Source: Lewinellaceae bacterium
GTDB taxonomy: Bacteria > Bacteroidota > Bacteroidia > Chitinophagales > Saprospiraceae
Assembly (NCBI GenBank): GCA_016712415.1
Contig: JADJRC010000016.1
Coordinates: 1 to 64,000 of the forward strand
Reading direction: 5' to 3'
Length of the DNA: 64,000 bases
Shown: piece after piece, positions 44,281 to 53,404 of the stretch
Layout of the letters: the number at the start of each line of letters is the position of its first letter
How positions within the stretch are numbered: position 1 is the first letter of the stretch
The notes under the pieces: generated by a model
Databases searched by the model: none
Told to the model about the DNA's origin: nothing
The model's input: only the letters and a program-made list of their open reading frames with translations
Translations under genes and position numbers: made by a program

Positions 44281-44307
44281 AACCTTGCTGTCAAGCGGGA
44301 TTCGTGG

Positions 44308-46290
44308 TTACTTGGTCCGGGCAAGGCGGAAACCTGCATTGAGGCTGCGGTAACTGGACGAAACGAAGAAGCGATCCGCCACGCGGCAACTCTCTGGGTT
44401 GTAGTGCCACGCCCCTCCGCGTTGGACGCGGTAGGAGCCGGAAGCGGGGCCTGTGGGATTTTTTGAGGGGCTGCTGTAGTAATAGTTGGAACCATACCAA
44501 TCACTACACCATTCCAAAACATTGCCAGTCATGTCATACAGGTTCAAGAAATTGGCTTGGAGGCTCCCAACCGGAGCAGTATTGGCATAACCATCCTGGT
44601 TGCCGGAATAATTGGCATATCGTATCAGGGTGCTCTCATTGGATGTGCCGGACCATTGGGTTCGCCCGTTGCTGCCGCCGCCTGCTGCATATTCCCATTC
44701 TGCCTCGGTAGGCAGGCGGTATTTCAATCCGGTCTCTTTGCTGAGCCATTCACAATAGGCCACCGCGTCGTTCCAACTGACATGGACCACGGGGTGGTTG
44801 TATTCATTGGATGGGCGCAGGTTGCCGCGGGTGTCGTATTTCCAGTTGACACCTTTTTGCTCTTTCCAGTCATTCGTGTACACGTAACTGCTGCCTTCCT
44901 TGTCCGCATCGGTTTTATACCCTGTGGCATCCACAAATGCCTTGAATTCGGCTATGGTAAGCTCGTATTTAGCCAGGTAAAAATCGCTGACGGTTACCCT
45001 GTGGAGTGGCATTTCATCAATACCCTTATCGCTGCCCATTTCAAACATTCCCCCTTTGATCAGTACCATGTTGTCGGTTCGTTCTTTCTCATTGGTCTGT
45101 ACAGATGCAGGGACATTTATTTTGGCGTCCGCTTCACTGCGGTGCAAGCCATCAGGGTAGTCGGCGATATACTTTTTGTAGTCTTCCTGGGTGTTCTTTT
45201 CGGTAGCGATTTCCCAGGCGGTGTCGTCGCGGCGGCGTGCGGCGGCCGCTTCGAGCGTCCGCAGGGCTTGATTAGCCTGCTCCTTGAACTCGCCCTGCGG
45301 AAACTGGCGCAGGTAATCGCGGTATGCGGTCTCTGTATTTTGTTGTTTGGCGGTTTTCCAGAGGGCGAGGTCGCGGGCGGTATCGTCGCTTTTGGGCAGT
45401 TCGGACGGACAGCCGTTGGCCTGGCTGCCCCAGGTGTCGGGGCACTGGTCGAGGGCATCGGGCACGGTGTCGCCGTCGCGGTCGGGCTGTTGGGCGCAGG
45501 CGTTTTTGCGTATAAAAATAAACTCGCCGCCGGGTGTATGGCCGGTGAAGGAGCCGTGTACGGGTTCGGGGTTGCGCACTTTGCCGAGCGTGTAGGTCAG
45601 GTCGTCGAAGTGCAGGATGCCGTTGGTTTCGTTTTGACGCAATGCTTCGAGGAGCTTGGCGGCGAACAGCGATTTGCCGGGTGTTTTGGAGTCTTTGTTG
45701 CTCGAACAGATGTACTGTCGTACACGGAATTGGAAAGAGGCGTCAATCTGTGTCTGGCAGTCCTGTCCCTCATCGTATGCGGGGCGGTCAGGCGCTCGCT
45801 CTATGTTGCCAAAAGAGCCGGAATAACAAGCGTCCAGGGCGATGAGCATATGTTTGGCTTTGCATTTGGCGAAGTAGGGGCGCAAGCTGTTGTAGTCGAG
45901 CCAGGTCTTGTAGTAATCGTCGCGGTAGAGGCCGTCAGCGGCGATGAGGTAGCCCAGTTCGCTGCCGGGGTCGTAGTAGCCGTGCATGGAAAAGAAGAAC
46001 AGCACCTGGTCGTCCGGGCCGAGGCGCTCGTTCCAGTCGGCAATTTCATCGTAAATCTGTTGCCGGGAAGGATTGGCTACAAGTTTTACCTCGAAGCCGT
46101 AATCGCTTTCCAGGACCTTTGTCAGGGCTTCCGCTTCCGTTTGGGTATCTGGCAGCGGCTGCCAGCCGGGCTGGAAGGTGCTGACGTAGAAAAAGACGGC
46201 GTAATCATGGCCTTTACGCAACGCCGAATGGTGGCCCCCGGTATTTCCGAGCAGCAAAGGAATAAGCAGGAGGAACAGCAGTTTTTTCAT
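44308..46290 (-). CDS. Exported caspase fused to an FGE/SUMF1-fold (C-type-lectin-like) domain
   Basis: 660 residues: signal peptide (MKKLLFLLLIPLLLGNTGGH), caspase domain 25-265 with His103 (FFFSMHGYYD) and Cys155 (IALDACYSGSFG), a thrombospondin-3-like calcium loop (DRDGDTVPDALDQCPDTWG, 270-290), two copies of the W..A...Y..YL..FPQG/YPDG module (311-345, 358-392), and an FGE-sulfatase domain 407-660 (MVLIKGGMFEMGSD...PVVHVSWNDAVAYCEWLS...YRLPTEAEWEYAAGG...YDMTGNVLEWCSDW...RGGAW...AGFRLAR). Of the two catalytic cysteines of true FGE only the second remains (Cys635); the first is Tyr630, so oxidase activity is not expected. The last 35 residues look hypervariable. It is the probable second gene of a minus-strand operon, 30 bases after the caspase-WG gene. 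Confidence 0.9.
   Translation of the reverse strand: MKKLLFLLLIPLLLGNTGGHHSALRKGHDYAVFFYVSTFQPGWQPLPDTQTEAEALTKVLESDYGFEVKLVANPSRQQIYDEIADWNERLGPDDQVLFFFSMHGYYDPGSELGYLIAADGLYRDDYYKTWLDYNSLRPYFAKCKAKHMLIALDACYSGSFGNIERAPDRPAYDEGQDCQTQIDASFQFRVRQYICSSNKDSKTPGKSLFAAKLLEALRQNETNGILHFDDLTYTLGKVRNPEPVHGSFTGHTPGGEFIFIRKNACAQQPDRDGDTVPDALDQCPDTWGSQANGCPSELPKSDDTARDLALWKTAKQQNTETAYRDYLRQFPQGEFKEQANQALRTLEAAAARRRDDTAWEIATEKNTQEDYKKYIADYPDGLHRSEADAKINVPASVQTNEKERTDNMVLIKGGMFEMGSDKGIDEMPLHRVTVSDFYLAKYELTIAEFKAFVDATGYKTDADKEGSSYVYTNDWKEQKGVNWKYDTRGNLRPSNEYNHPVVHVSWNDAVAYCEWLSKETGLKYRLPTEAEWEYAAGGGSNGRTQWSGTSNESTLIRYANYSGNQDGYANTAPVGSLQANFLNLYDMTGNVLEWCSDWYGSNYYYSSPSKNPTGPASGSYRVQRGGAWHYNPESCRVADRFFVSSSYRSLNAGFRLARTK
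44338..44409 (-). other. Candidate DGR-type variable region in the FGE domain
   Basis: Residues 628-651 of the caspase-FGE protein read WHYNPESCRVADRFFVSSSY then RSLN. At the positions that are Asn (AAC/AAT) in templates of DGR-diversified FGE proteins, the codons are CAC TAC AAC, AGT, GAT, TTC TTC GTT, AGT TAC and AGC CTC AAT. They vary in their first two bases while the third stays C or T. That pattern is what adenine-directed mutagenic retrohoming leaves. Flanking framework codons (RGG, CR, VA, AGFRLA) are family-normal. No reverse transcriptase or template repeat is in the window. Confidence 0.45.
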
Positions 46291-46320
46291 CGGTTGATCC
46301 GGTTTTATAACGCCTGTGCG

Positions 46321-49059
46321 CTATTTGGGGCAATTTTCAATACAAGTACCGTTGCGGTCGATGACGTAAGTTCTGCCCTGCATGTCTGTTACGTCGGCTT
46401 TTCCGTGGAGAAAATAAAAGTCTTCGGTATAGATGAATTTTATTATAGCCTCACCCTTTCTATTGATGCCGCCCCACTTGCCGTTTTTTTTGACTGCGAC
46501 GATGTTTTCATCAAAATCAGGGGAATCGCTCAGTTCGTCGTAGACAAAATCGATCATGGTTTTCCCGTCCGTTATGTCTATGTACCCCCACTTGCCGTTT
46601 TTTTTGGCAGCACACCACCATCCATCGAATTTATCAGGCTCGACGATTTCTTCAAAAATGAAGCCGGTGATCTCATGCCCTTTCAGGTCGGTAATCCCCC
46701 ACTTCCCTTCCAGCAGAGCCCAGGTACGGCCTGAAACAAACGGGTAGATTTTCTGGAACTTTGGCGGCGTCGATTCGATCAGATTGGCGTCCAGGAAGCA
46801 CCATTTGCCTTCGCGAAAGCCCAGCATGGAAAATTCCGATACGCTTACTTCAACGCTGTCGTAGCGATTGATCGACATCATGGGCCTTGTTCCGTCGATA
46901 TTGATAAAAACCCATTTGCCGCCGGTTTGGGCCGCATAGATGTTGGTGCGGCTGGATTGAACGATGTCATCATATGCTGCTGGAATAACAATTTTTCCGT
47001 CGATATGCGCGACACCTGTCTTGCCGTTTTTCCATACATAAAAAAACGAATTGATGCGGAACCAGTGACTAATGTTCGTAATGCTGTCGAATTCAGCGGA
47101 TATGGTCACTTTCCCACCGGGGTCGGCAACCCCGAACTGGCGGTTTTTTTCAACCAGAAGCCAGAGGTTTCTGTTGGCAGTGTGATAATAGGTCAGCCCG
47201 GGTGCCGGCTTGAATACCGCATTGCCCGATCGGTCGAAAACAGCCATTACCTTGTCCCGGGTATATTGGCTACTCCATCCGGTTCCGGTGTTTTCGCCGG
47301 TATCGTCCGTTTTGAGCACAAAGAACTTGCCCATCCTGTGATAATGGGCGCTTCCAGTCAGTTCCAGAACAGCATGGCCGCTTTTATCAATAACCATGCG
47401 GTTCTGGTTGACCTGCGCGAGACCGTCGTCAAAGGCTTTCGCGGCATCGAAGATAAACGGGATTGCTTCATTGCCATATCGGTCGATATAACCCCATTTG
47501 TCTTTGAATTGTACGGGGAAAAGGTCTTCCTCGTAATTGTCGCCAACGGGGACAAAGCCGAATCTCGGATTTACCGTATATATATATTGCGTCAGGTTAT
47601 TCCCCTGTTCATCAAACATGGCCATTTTGCCATCCCTGCAAGCCAGAATCACCCTGCTTTTATAAATATGTTGAATACTCGAATGGATGAAGGGAATGAT
47701 CACCTTTCCGTTTCTGTCTATGACGCCCCATTTGCCGTTTAACCGCACTTCCGCAAGGCCGTTGACGAACTCGTTGACGTTTTCGTATTCAAAGGGTATC
47801 ACGACATTCCCTTTTTTATCGATCACCCCCTGCCTGTCATTTTGGTAAGCCGTTACCAGCCCTTCACTGAAGTCATCCACCTCGTAGTAAGGCGTTTGAA
47901 GCACGACCCGGTTTGATTTGTCCACGAATTTTATCCCGTTTCCGACGATCGGTCTTAATCCGTCGGAATAATATTCGCTTACGATCATGGTGTAATTATC
48001 ATCGAGCAAAACGATCTTGCCGGTTGTGTCGATAAATCCCATGTTGTTTTCAAACCAGACTGCGGATAATCCATCGGAGAAATCATCGCTGTCCCCGATG
48101 AACCTGGGCTGCACCACAATACGGCCATCCTGGTCTTTGAAGCCCTTTCTTCCGCGTTCGTCAAAAAATGCTTTCCAGGTTGCGGCAGTTTCCCTGATCG
48201 ACAGGGGTTGTGCGACATTGCCCGGCACAGGCGGCGGATCGGCGGATTTTTCCCTGGCTTGGCCTGCGCAGCCGGTTTTGGTGACGAAAACAAAATCACC
48301 CCCCAGATGTCCGGTGAAACTGCCCGAGCGTGGAGACGGGTAAGCCTCGCTCAACAGGGTGAACAATTCGGCGAAGGACAATATGCCGTCCTCGCCGCCA
48401 CCGCTTCCCAGGGCGCTGCGCCATTTTTTTACAAAATCGGAAGCGGCCGGCACCTTTTCCTTGCCTCCGGCAGTGAGGTAAAGCCGCGTTTTTCTGTTGA
48501 GCGCCTGCTCCACTTTGGTTTTGCAATCGGGTTTGTTTTCCCAGACTGCCGTTTCGGGTTTCGATTTTTGACCGCTGAAAGTGCCGGAATAGCAGGCATC
48601 GAGTACCAGCAAAATGTGTTCGCAGGGGATGCGGGCGACCAGTGCGCGGAGTTCCGTATGCAAAAGCCAGCTGTCAAAAGTGGGGTCCGTATATCTGCCT
48701 CCATAAGGTACCAGACACCCCGCATCGCCGGCTTCATCAAAATTGCCATGCATGGAGAAAAACAACAGAAGTTGATCCTGCGGCCCGTATCTGCGGATGG
48801 CCAGTTCGGCAAGTTGTTCTTTGATCTGTCTTTTGCTCTTGTTGGGATGAACCTCGGTATAAAAACCGTACAAGTCGCGGACGTCTTTTGCTATGCTATC
48901 GAGTTCGGGCTTCGTCCCGGGAAGGCTTTGCCAGCCGTTGCTGTATTCGGTCACGGGGAAAAAAATAGCCAGGTCAGTGCGGTCGGGAGACTGGGCGGCA
49001 ACGGTAAGGCTGTACAACGCGAAGAGCAAGGAGAGGCTGTTGGCGATTTTCATTGGCAA
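46321..49059 (-). CDS. Exported caspase fused to WG (KWG) beta repeats
   Basis: 912 residues: signal peptide (NSLSLLFALYSLTVAAQ), caspase domain 27-275 with His104 (LFFSMHGNFD) and Cys156 (LVLDACYSGTFS), closing with GGDFVFVTKTGC, then about 600 residues of WG-type repeats. Typical units are GKWGVIDRNGKVIIPFIHSS, DKWGYIDRYGNEAIPFIFDA and GKWGYIDITDGKTMIDFVYD, about 14 to 16 in all. WG repeats form beta-rich solenoids, are often extracytoplasmic and probably bind ligands or proteins. It is followed on the same strand by the caspase-FGE gene. The 912-codon frame is intact. I infer that the repeats direct the protease to its target or gate it. Confidence 0.9.
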   Translation of the reverse strand: MPMKIANSLSLLFALYSLTVAAQSPDRTDLAIFFPVTEYSNGWQSLPGTKPELDSIAKDVRDLYGFYTEVHPNKSKRQIKEQLAELAIRRYGPQDQLLLFFSMHGNFDEAGDAGCLVPYGGRYTDPTFDSWLLHTELRALVARIPCEHILLVLDACYSGTFSGQKSKPETAVWENKPDCKTKVEQALNRKTRLYLTAGGKEKVPAASDFVKKWRSALGSGGGEDGILSFAELFTLLSEAYPSPRSGSFTGHLGGDFVFVTKTGCAGQAREKSADPPPVPGNVAQPLSIRETAATWKAFFDERGRKGFKDQDGRIVVQPRFIGDSDDFSDGLSAVWFENNMGFIDTTGKIVLLDDNYTMIVSEYYSDGLRPIVGNGIKFVDKSNRVVLQTPYYEVDDFSEGLVTAYQNDRQGVIDKKGNVVIPFEYENVNEFVNGLAEVRLNGKWGVIDRNGKVIIPFIHSSIQHIYKSRVILACRDGKMAMFDEQGNNLTQYIYTVNPRFGFVPVGDNYEEDLFPVQFKDKWGYIDRYGNEAIPFIFDAAKAFDDGLAQVNQNRMVIDKSGHAVLELTGSAHYHRMGKFFVLKTDDTGENTGTGWSSQYTRDKVMAVFDRSGNAVFKPAPGLTYYHTANRNLWLLVEKNRQFGVADPGGKVTISAEFDSITNISHWFRINSFFYVWKNGKTGVAHIDGKIVIPAAYDDIVQSSRTNIYAAQTGGKWVFINIDGTRPMMSINRYDSVEVSVSEFSMLGFREGKWCFLDANLIESTPPKFQKIYPFVSGRTWALLEGKWGITDLKGHEITGFIFEEIVEPDKFDGWWCAAKKNGKWGYIDITDGKTMIDFVYDELSDSPDFDENIVAVKKNGKWGGINRKGEAIIKFIYTEDFYFLHGKADVTDMQGRTYVIDRNGTCIENCPK

Positions 49060-49107
49060 TGGGCACTTTGATTGGCGGATGAATGCCGTAAGGCAAAAAA
49101 ATAAAAA

Positions 49108-49492
49108 AAACTACAGACCTGTAAGCCGGATTCTGTCCACCCGGCTCGCGCCGGGGGCTCTGTCATTTGTCTGATCCCGCCGGTCGCCCGGCAGGATTTG
49201 CGCTGCCTACCCCCCTTGCCACCCCGAAGGATGATGCGCGAGCAACGCATATAACAAGGTGTGCGTGGCATTTCAACCCGCAAGGTTTATCCCTGCCGCC
49301 GGTTGCCCGGCTGCAGCGTGCGCTCTTACCGCACGTTTTCACCCTTACCCCGGGCTTTTGACCCGTGGCGGTAATTTTCTGTGACACTCTCTATATCCCC
49401 GGACTGCTCCGGGAATTCCACCCGTTAGGTGGTGCGGCGCTCTGTGTTGTCCGGACTTTCCTCCCCGAAAGGCGACAGAGCGGTCTGTAGTT
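49108..49492 (-). ncRNA. rnpB: RNase P RNA, bacterial class A
   Basis: Read on the minus strand the region has the universal 5' core GAGGAAAGTCCGGAC (near 49451-49465) and the 3' core CAGAATCCGGCTTACAGGTC (near 49114-49133). CTACAGACC at the 5' end (49482-49490) pairs with GGTCTGTAG at the 3' end (49111-49119) as helix P1. The length of about 380 bases suits class A. A run of eight Us follows P1 as terminator. The RNA is the catalytic subunit that matures tRNA 5' ends. A TAAAATTG near-consensus -7 box lies at 49509-49516 on the minus strand. Confidence 0.95.
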
Positions 49493-49531
49493 CTTTTATT
49501 CATCTTCACAATTTTACACCCCCAACAAGTA

Positions 49532-49560
49532 TTGGCGTAAACTTTGTTTAGATACTTTTG
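49532..49560 (+). promoter_or_regulatory. Probable promoter of the histidine kinase gene
   Basis: TACTTTTG at 49553-49560 (TAnnTTTG) with TTG at 49532-49534 and an 18-base spacer. It is 92 bases before the ATG and divergent from the rnpB promoter. Confidence 0.5.
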
Positions 49561-49651
49561 CGGCGCAAAAGGCGCATTTAATCGTTTCCATCGGCAGGCT
49601 TTTGGCTAGATTGCCGCCGAAAACCGGTTTTTTCCCGATAAAAAATCTTTT

Positions 49652-52600
49652 ATGTTCAAACGCCTGCTCCTTTACCTGCTGACAATGGCCGTGCTTCTGG
49701 CAGTGGCCGTAAGTGCCGGTCAATGGGACAAAGATACGGCGCTGCTGCAAGAGCACGCCAACCAAATATCCGCCTACCTCGATGCGCAGGAGTCGGACGC
49801 CCTTGCATGGATAAGGGATAACCAGGCGTTGCTCGGAACTTCGTTCAATGGCCGTCCGGATCAAAAATGGGCGGAAGAACTTGAAACCCAATTACTTAAA
49901 GACTATACGATTCTGGGGCTGAGCGGCGATTCCATACTCCTGTGGACCAACAATAAAATATTGCCGACGGCAGCGCAACTCCGCGAGATTACCGGAAGCA
50001 GCCAACGCCTCGTCCAATTGCCCGCCGGCTTTTTTGCCGTTCGCCGGGAATCCGCCGGCGCCAGCACCCTGCTCCTGCTTACCCCGGTACGGTATTCGAT
50101 CATTTCTGCCGACGCGGGGCAGCCGCCCTTTCCCGCAGGAAAAAATATCGGCCTCCATATTCAAATCAGCAAATCGCCGGGCGATTACCCGGTCCGCGTT
50201 GCAGGCAAGGATGTATGCTGGCTGCAATCCGACGGCCCGGTACACGCAGGCTGGTTACAGTGGATGAAACTGATTTTTTACGGGTTGTTTTTTGTGGTGC
50301 TGCTGGCGCTGGTCAACCAGTTTGCCGTCTGGCTGTCCGAGCGATTTGCGCCGCTTGCCGGAGCAGCCCTGCTTCTGGCGGTTACCGGATGCTTTTTTTG
50401 GTTCAATACCCGCTTCAACTTTACCGGAAGCCAGTTTGGCGACCTGCCTTTTTTCGCCCAAAAATTTGATTCGCCCTCGCTGATCGGCAAGTCGCTGGGC
50501 GACTGGCTCGTCAACATCAGCCTATTGGTTTGGCTGATGGTCTTTTTTCACCGCCGCTTCCGGTCCGGCTCGCTCACCCATGCGCCGCTTGTGCTGCGCA
50601 CGGCCCTGGGCGTCATTTTTTACCTCTCCACGATGCTCTCTATCCTGGTGGGCGTGGAGGTGCTGCGGCGGCTGGTTTTTCACTCCGGGATCAGTTTCGA
50701 CTTCGAAAATGTGCTGAATTCTGACCAGTCCAGTCTGCTGGCCATCGGCGGTATCATTATGCTGATGGTGGGCCTGTTTCTGTTCAGCCACCGGATGATG
50801 CTCACCCTGCGCAAGGCCGGGCTTACCATCCCCCAGCGGGCGGTATCGCTGGCGGGGGCGGCGGTTCTGATGGCCATCATCTGCCTGGTCAATGGCGACA
50901 GTCTTCGAATTGAACCGCTGTATATCCTCGGCCTGTCGGTGTTGTATGCCGTGGTGTTTGACGCATTTGTATATTGGGGCAACGCGGGATTCGGCTGGAT
51001 CGTGAGTTGGCTGCTCCTGTTTTCGCTTTTTGCCTCTATTCTGTTGTATCGATACAACAACCTGAAAGACAGTGAAATACGCCTTGCTTATGCCGAAGCG
51101 CTGGCCAGCGACCGCGACGCCGAATCTGCAGAAAAAATGCTGCCCCTGCTGCTGGACCAACTCCGGCGCGATTCGCAGCAACTGAACATACTGCTGAAGC
51201 CCTGGCCGTTCAAGCCCGAGGCTGATGAATTGCGCGCGTATTTCAACCGCCGTATTTTTCAGCAGAATTACCTGTTTCAACATTACCAACCCGACGTATT
51301 TGCCTTCGACAAAGGCAACGAATCCCTTTTGCAACAGCAGTCGCAGGGCTACCAATACGTTGTGCAAGAAAACTGGCAAAAAGGAGCAGCCCTTCCGGGC
51401 GCTCCCGGCATCCGGTATAGAACCGACGCCGACGGCCGCTTCCGCTATATGATGGAACTGACGGCCCTGCGCATGAACGACCCGGGACAGCCGGCGCGGG
51501 TGTATTGCTTCCTCGACCACGATTATCCTGCGCCGACACGCGTATATGCGCAACTCTTTTACAACACGCCGTATAAAAACCTGGAGCGGCTGTCGAACTA
51601 CGATTTCACAGTACAGAAACACGGTAAAATCGTGGTAGAGCAAGGGCAGGCCAACACCGTCGCGTTAAACAGTTCGCTGAAAGACGGAAACGGGCGCGAT
51701 GTGGAAACCGAAATACCGAGTCGCCTCGATGCCGTTTTCAAAAGCGCCGACGGACAAACGATCGCTGCCGTAGGGCGGCCTCAAGGCGGCTGGTACAAAC
51801 AACTGTACCTGTTTTCCATGTTGTTTACCCTGGCCTCATTGTTCATTTTCGCGCTGGCGATGATCAATTCCTGGGTACATTTCCTGCCGGAGAAGTTCCA
51901 GTTTCGCGTCAGCACCCGGGGCTCTCTGGGCAAACGGATACAGTACTGGACCGCTACGCTTATCGGGGTCGCCTTTTTTGTGATCGGCCTGATGACGTAC
52001 CGGCATTTTAACCTTGCCTCTGCAGAGGCCGAGCGCGCCAACCTGAATTACCGCGCCAACGCCATGCTGATCAGCCTCAAAACCCAACTGGCCGGCTCCT
52101 CCGTTTCCAAAGACAGCCTGAGCCGCGCACTGCCCAGGTCGCTGTCCAATATATCAGGCAGCCTGTCCATGGACGCCAATCTGTACACGCCTGCGGGCGA
52201 CCTGGTCTACACCACGCAGAGCGACCTCCGTCAGTTAGGTATCCTGCCGGGCAAGATGAATCCGCTTGCCATGTATTTGCTGAAAAACAGCCGTATGCCT
52301 GAACTGGTGGAGCCGGAAAAAGTGGCGGGGTTCAATTATTTTACCAAATACCTGCCCCTGCGCTCCGGAGAAAACGAACTACTCGGTTTTCTCGGTGTGC
52401 CTTACCAACTCAGCGACAGAAAGATCGGCGCCGAGGTGTCCGACTTTATCGGCATGCTGGCCAGTTTGTACGTGTTCCTGCTGCTGATCACCCTGGTGGT
52501 TACCCTGCTGCTGGCGCGTTCGATCATACGCCCGCTGAGCCTTATCTCGGAAAAGATACGCCTGCTGAAGCTGGAGGACAAAAACCAGCCGCTGGAATAT

Positions 52601-53404
52601 GCAGGCGAGGCCGGCGACGAACTCAGCGGACTGATCGGGGAGTACAACCGTATGGTTGACAAACTGGAGGACTCAAAAGTGCAACTCGTGCGGCTGGAAC
52701 GCGAGGGCGCCTGGCGCGAAATGGCGCGGCAGGTGGCGCACGACATCAAAAACCCGCTGACGACGATGAAACTTTCCATGCAGCAACTGGAGCGGGTGTC
52801 GAACAACCCGGAGCAGGCTGCAGCATACCTGCGCAAGGCCATTACGCGCCTGATCGAACAGATCGACTCCCTCGCGCAGATCGCATCGGAGTTTTCCATG
52901 TTCGCCAACCTGGATATCCGTCAGAAATCGGACATGGTGGTCAACGAAGTGGTGGAGAGTGTGTACGACCTGTTCAGCGAGCAGAAAAACGTCGCGCTCG
53001 ACCTCAAGATACCGGAGGAGCGCTTCCATATCCTCGGCGACAAAAATCACCTGATTCGCGTGTTCAACAACTTGGTAATCAACGCAATACAGGCCATTCC
53101 ATCCGACCGGGAAGGCAAAATACACGTATCGCTGCTTCGACAGAACAACCTGGCGGTCATCAAAATCAGCGACAACGGCGGCGGCATACCGCCTGAAATT
53201 GTGGAGCGCGTGTTCGAGCCGAATTTTACCACCAAAACTTCCGGCAGCGGACTTGGGCTTGCCATCTGCAAAAAGATCATCGAGGCCCACGACGGGAATA
53301 TCCGCTTTGAAACACGGGAGAACGAGGGGACGGACTTCTTTGTGGAAATGCCGATTACGGCGGTGGGTAGGGTTTATTCTACCACAAAACAATACCCTCC
53401 ATAA
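49652..53404 (+). CDS. Large NtrY-like membrane sensor histidine kinase
   Basis: 1250 residues. An N-terminal anchor (5-22) and extracytoplasmic stretch are followed by a cluster of about eight spans (about 205-470), a large second sensor region (about 475-705), spans near 715 and 775, another periplasmic segment and a span at about 935-955. A HAMP domain (955-1005, SIIRPLSLISEKIRLLKLED) and the kinase core follow: H-box His1030 in REMARQVAHDIKNPLTTMKL, N-box FNNLVINAIQAI, G1 KISDNGGGIP, F FEPNFTTK and G2 GSGLGLAICKKI. It should phosphorylate an unlinked NtrX-like regulator; none is adjacent. Its 3' end overlaps the convergent lipoprotein gene by 31 bases. Signal unknown. Confidence 0.92.
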   Translation: MFKRLLLYLLTMAVLLAVAVSAGQWDKDTALLQEHANQISAYLDAQESDALAWIRDNQALLGTSFNGRPDQKWAEELETQLLKDYTILGLSGDSILLWTNNKILPTAAQLREITGSSQRLVQLPAGFFAVRRESAGASTLLLLTPVRYSIISADAGQPPFPAGKNIGLHIQISKSPGDYPVRVAGKDVCWLQSDGPVHAGWLQWMKLIFYGLFFVVLLALVNQFAVWLSERFAPLAGAALLLAVTGCFFWFNTRFNFTGSQFGDLPFFAQKFDSPSLIGKSLGDWLVNISLLVWLMVFFHRRFRSGSLTHAPLVLRTALGVIFYLSTMLSILVGVEVLRRLVFHSGISFDFENVLNSDQSSLLAIGGIIMLMVGLFLFSHRMMLTLRKAGLTIPQRAVSLAGAAVLMAIICLVNGDSLRIEPLYILGLSVLYAVVFDAFVYWGNAGFGWIVSWLLLFSLFASILLYRYNNLKDSEIRLAYAEALASDRDAESAEKMLPLLLDQLRRDSQQLNILLKPWPFKPEADELRAYFNRRIFQQNYLFQHYQPDVFAFDKGNESLLQQQSQGYQYVVQENWQKGAALPGAPGIRYRTDADGRFRYMMELTALRMNDPGQPARVYCFLDHDYPAPTRVYAQLFYNTPYKNLERLSNYDFTVQKHGKIVVEQGQANTVALNSSLKDGNGRDVETEIPSRLDAVFKSADGQTIAAVGRPQGGWYKQLYLFSMLFTLASLFIFALAMINSWVHFLPEKFQFRVSTRGSLGKRIQYWTATLIGVAFFVIGLMTYRHFNLASAEAERANLNYRANAMLISLKTQLAGSSVSKDSLSRALPRSLSNISGSLSMDANLYTPAGDLVYTTQSDLRQLGILPGKMNPLAMYLLKNSRMPELVEPEKVAGFNYFTKYLPLRSGENELLGFLGVPYQLSDRKIGAEVSDFIGMLASLYVFLLLITLVVTLLLARSIIRPLSLISEKIRLLKLEDKNQPLEYAGEAGDELSGLIGEYNRMVDKLEDSKVQLVRLEREGAWREMARQVAHDIKNPLTTMKLSMQQLERVSNNPEQAAAYLRKAITRLIEQIDSLAQIASEFSMFANLDIRQKSDMVVNEVVESVYDLFSEQKNVALDLKIPEERFHILGDKNHLIRVFNNLVINAIQAIPSDREGKIHVSLLRQNNLAVIKISDNGGGIPPEIVERVFEPNFTTKTSGSGLGLAICKKIIEAHDGNIRFETRENEGTDFFVEMPITAVGRVYSTTKQYPP

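Noticed and set aside
44557..46734. 725-codon open frame antisense to two caspase genes
   Set aside because: It mirrors well-conserved caspase/FGE coding sequence, has no recognisable domain and runs across the gap between two real genes.
40000..49500. DGR reverse transcriptase and template near the candidate variable region
   Set aside because: No YxDD-type reverse transcriptase or second copy of the variable region was found; the DGR idea therefore rests on codon pattern alone.
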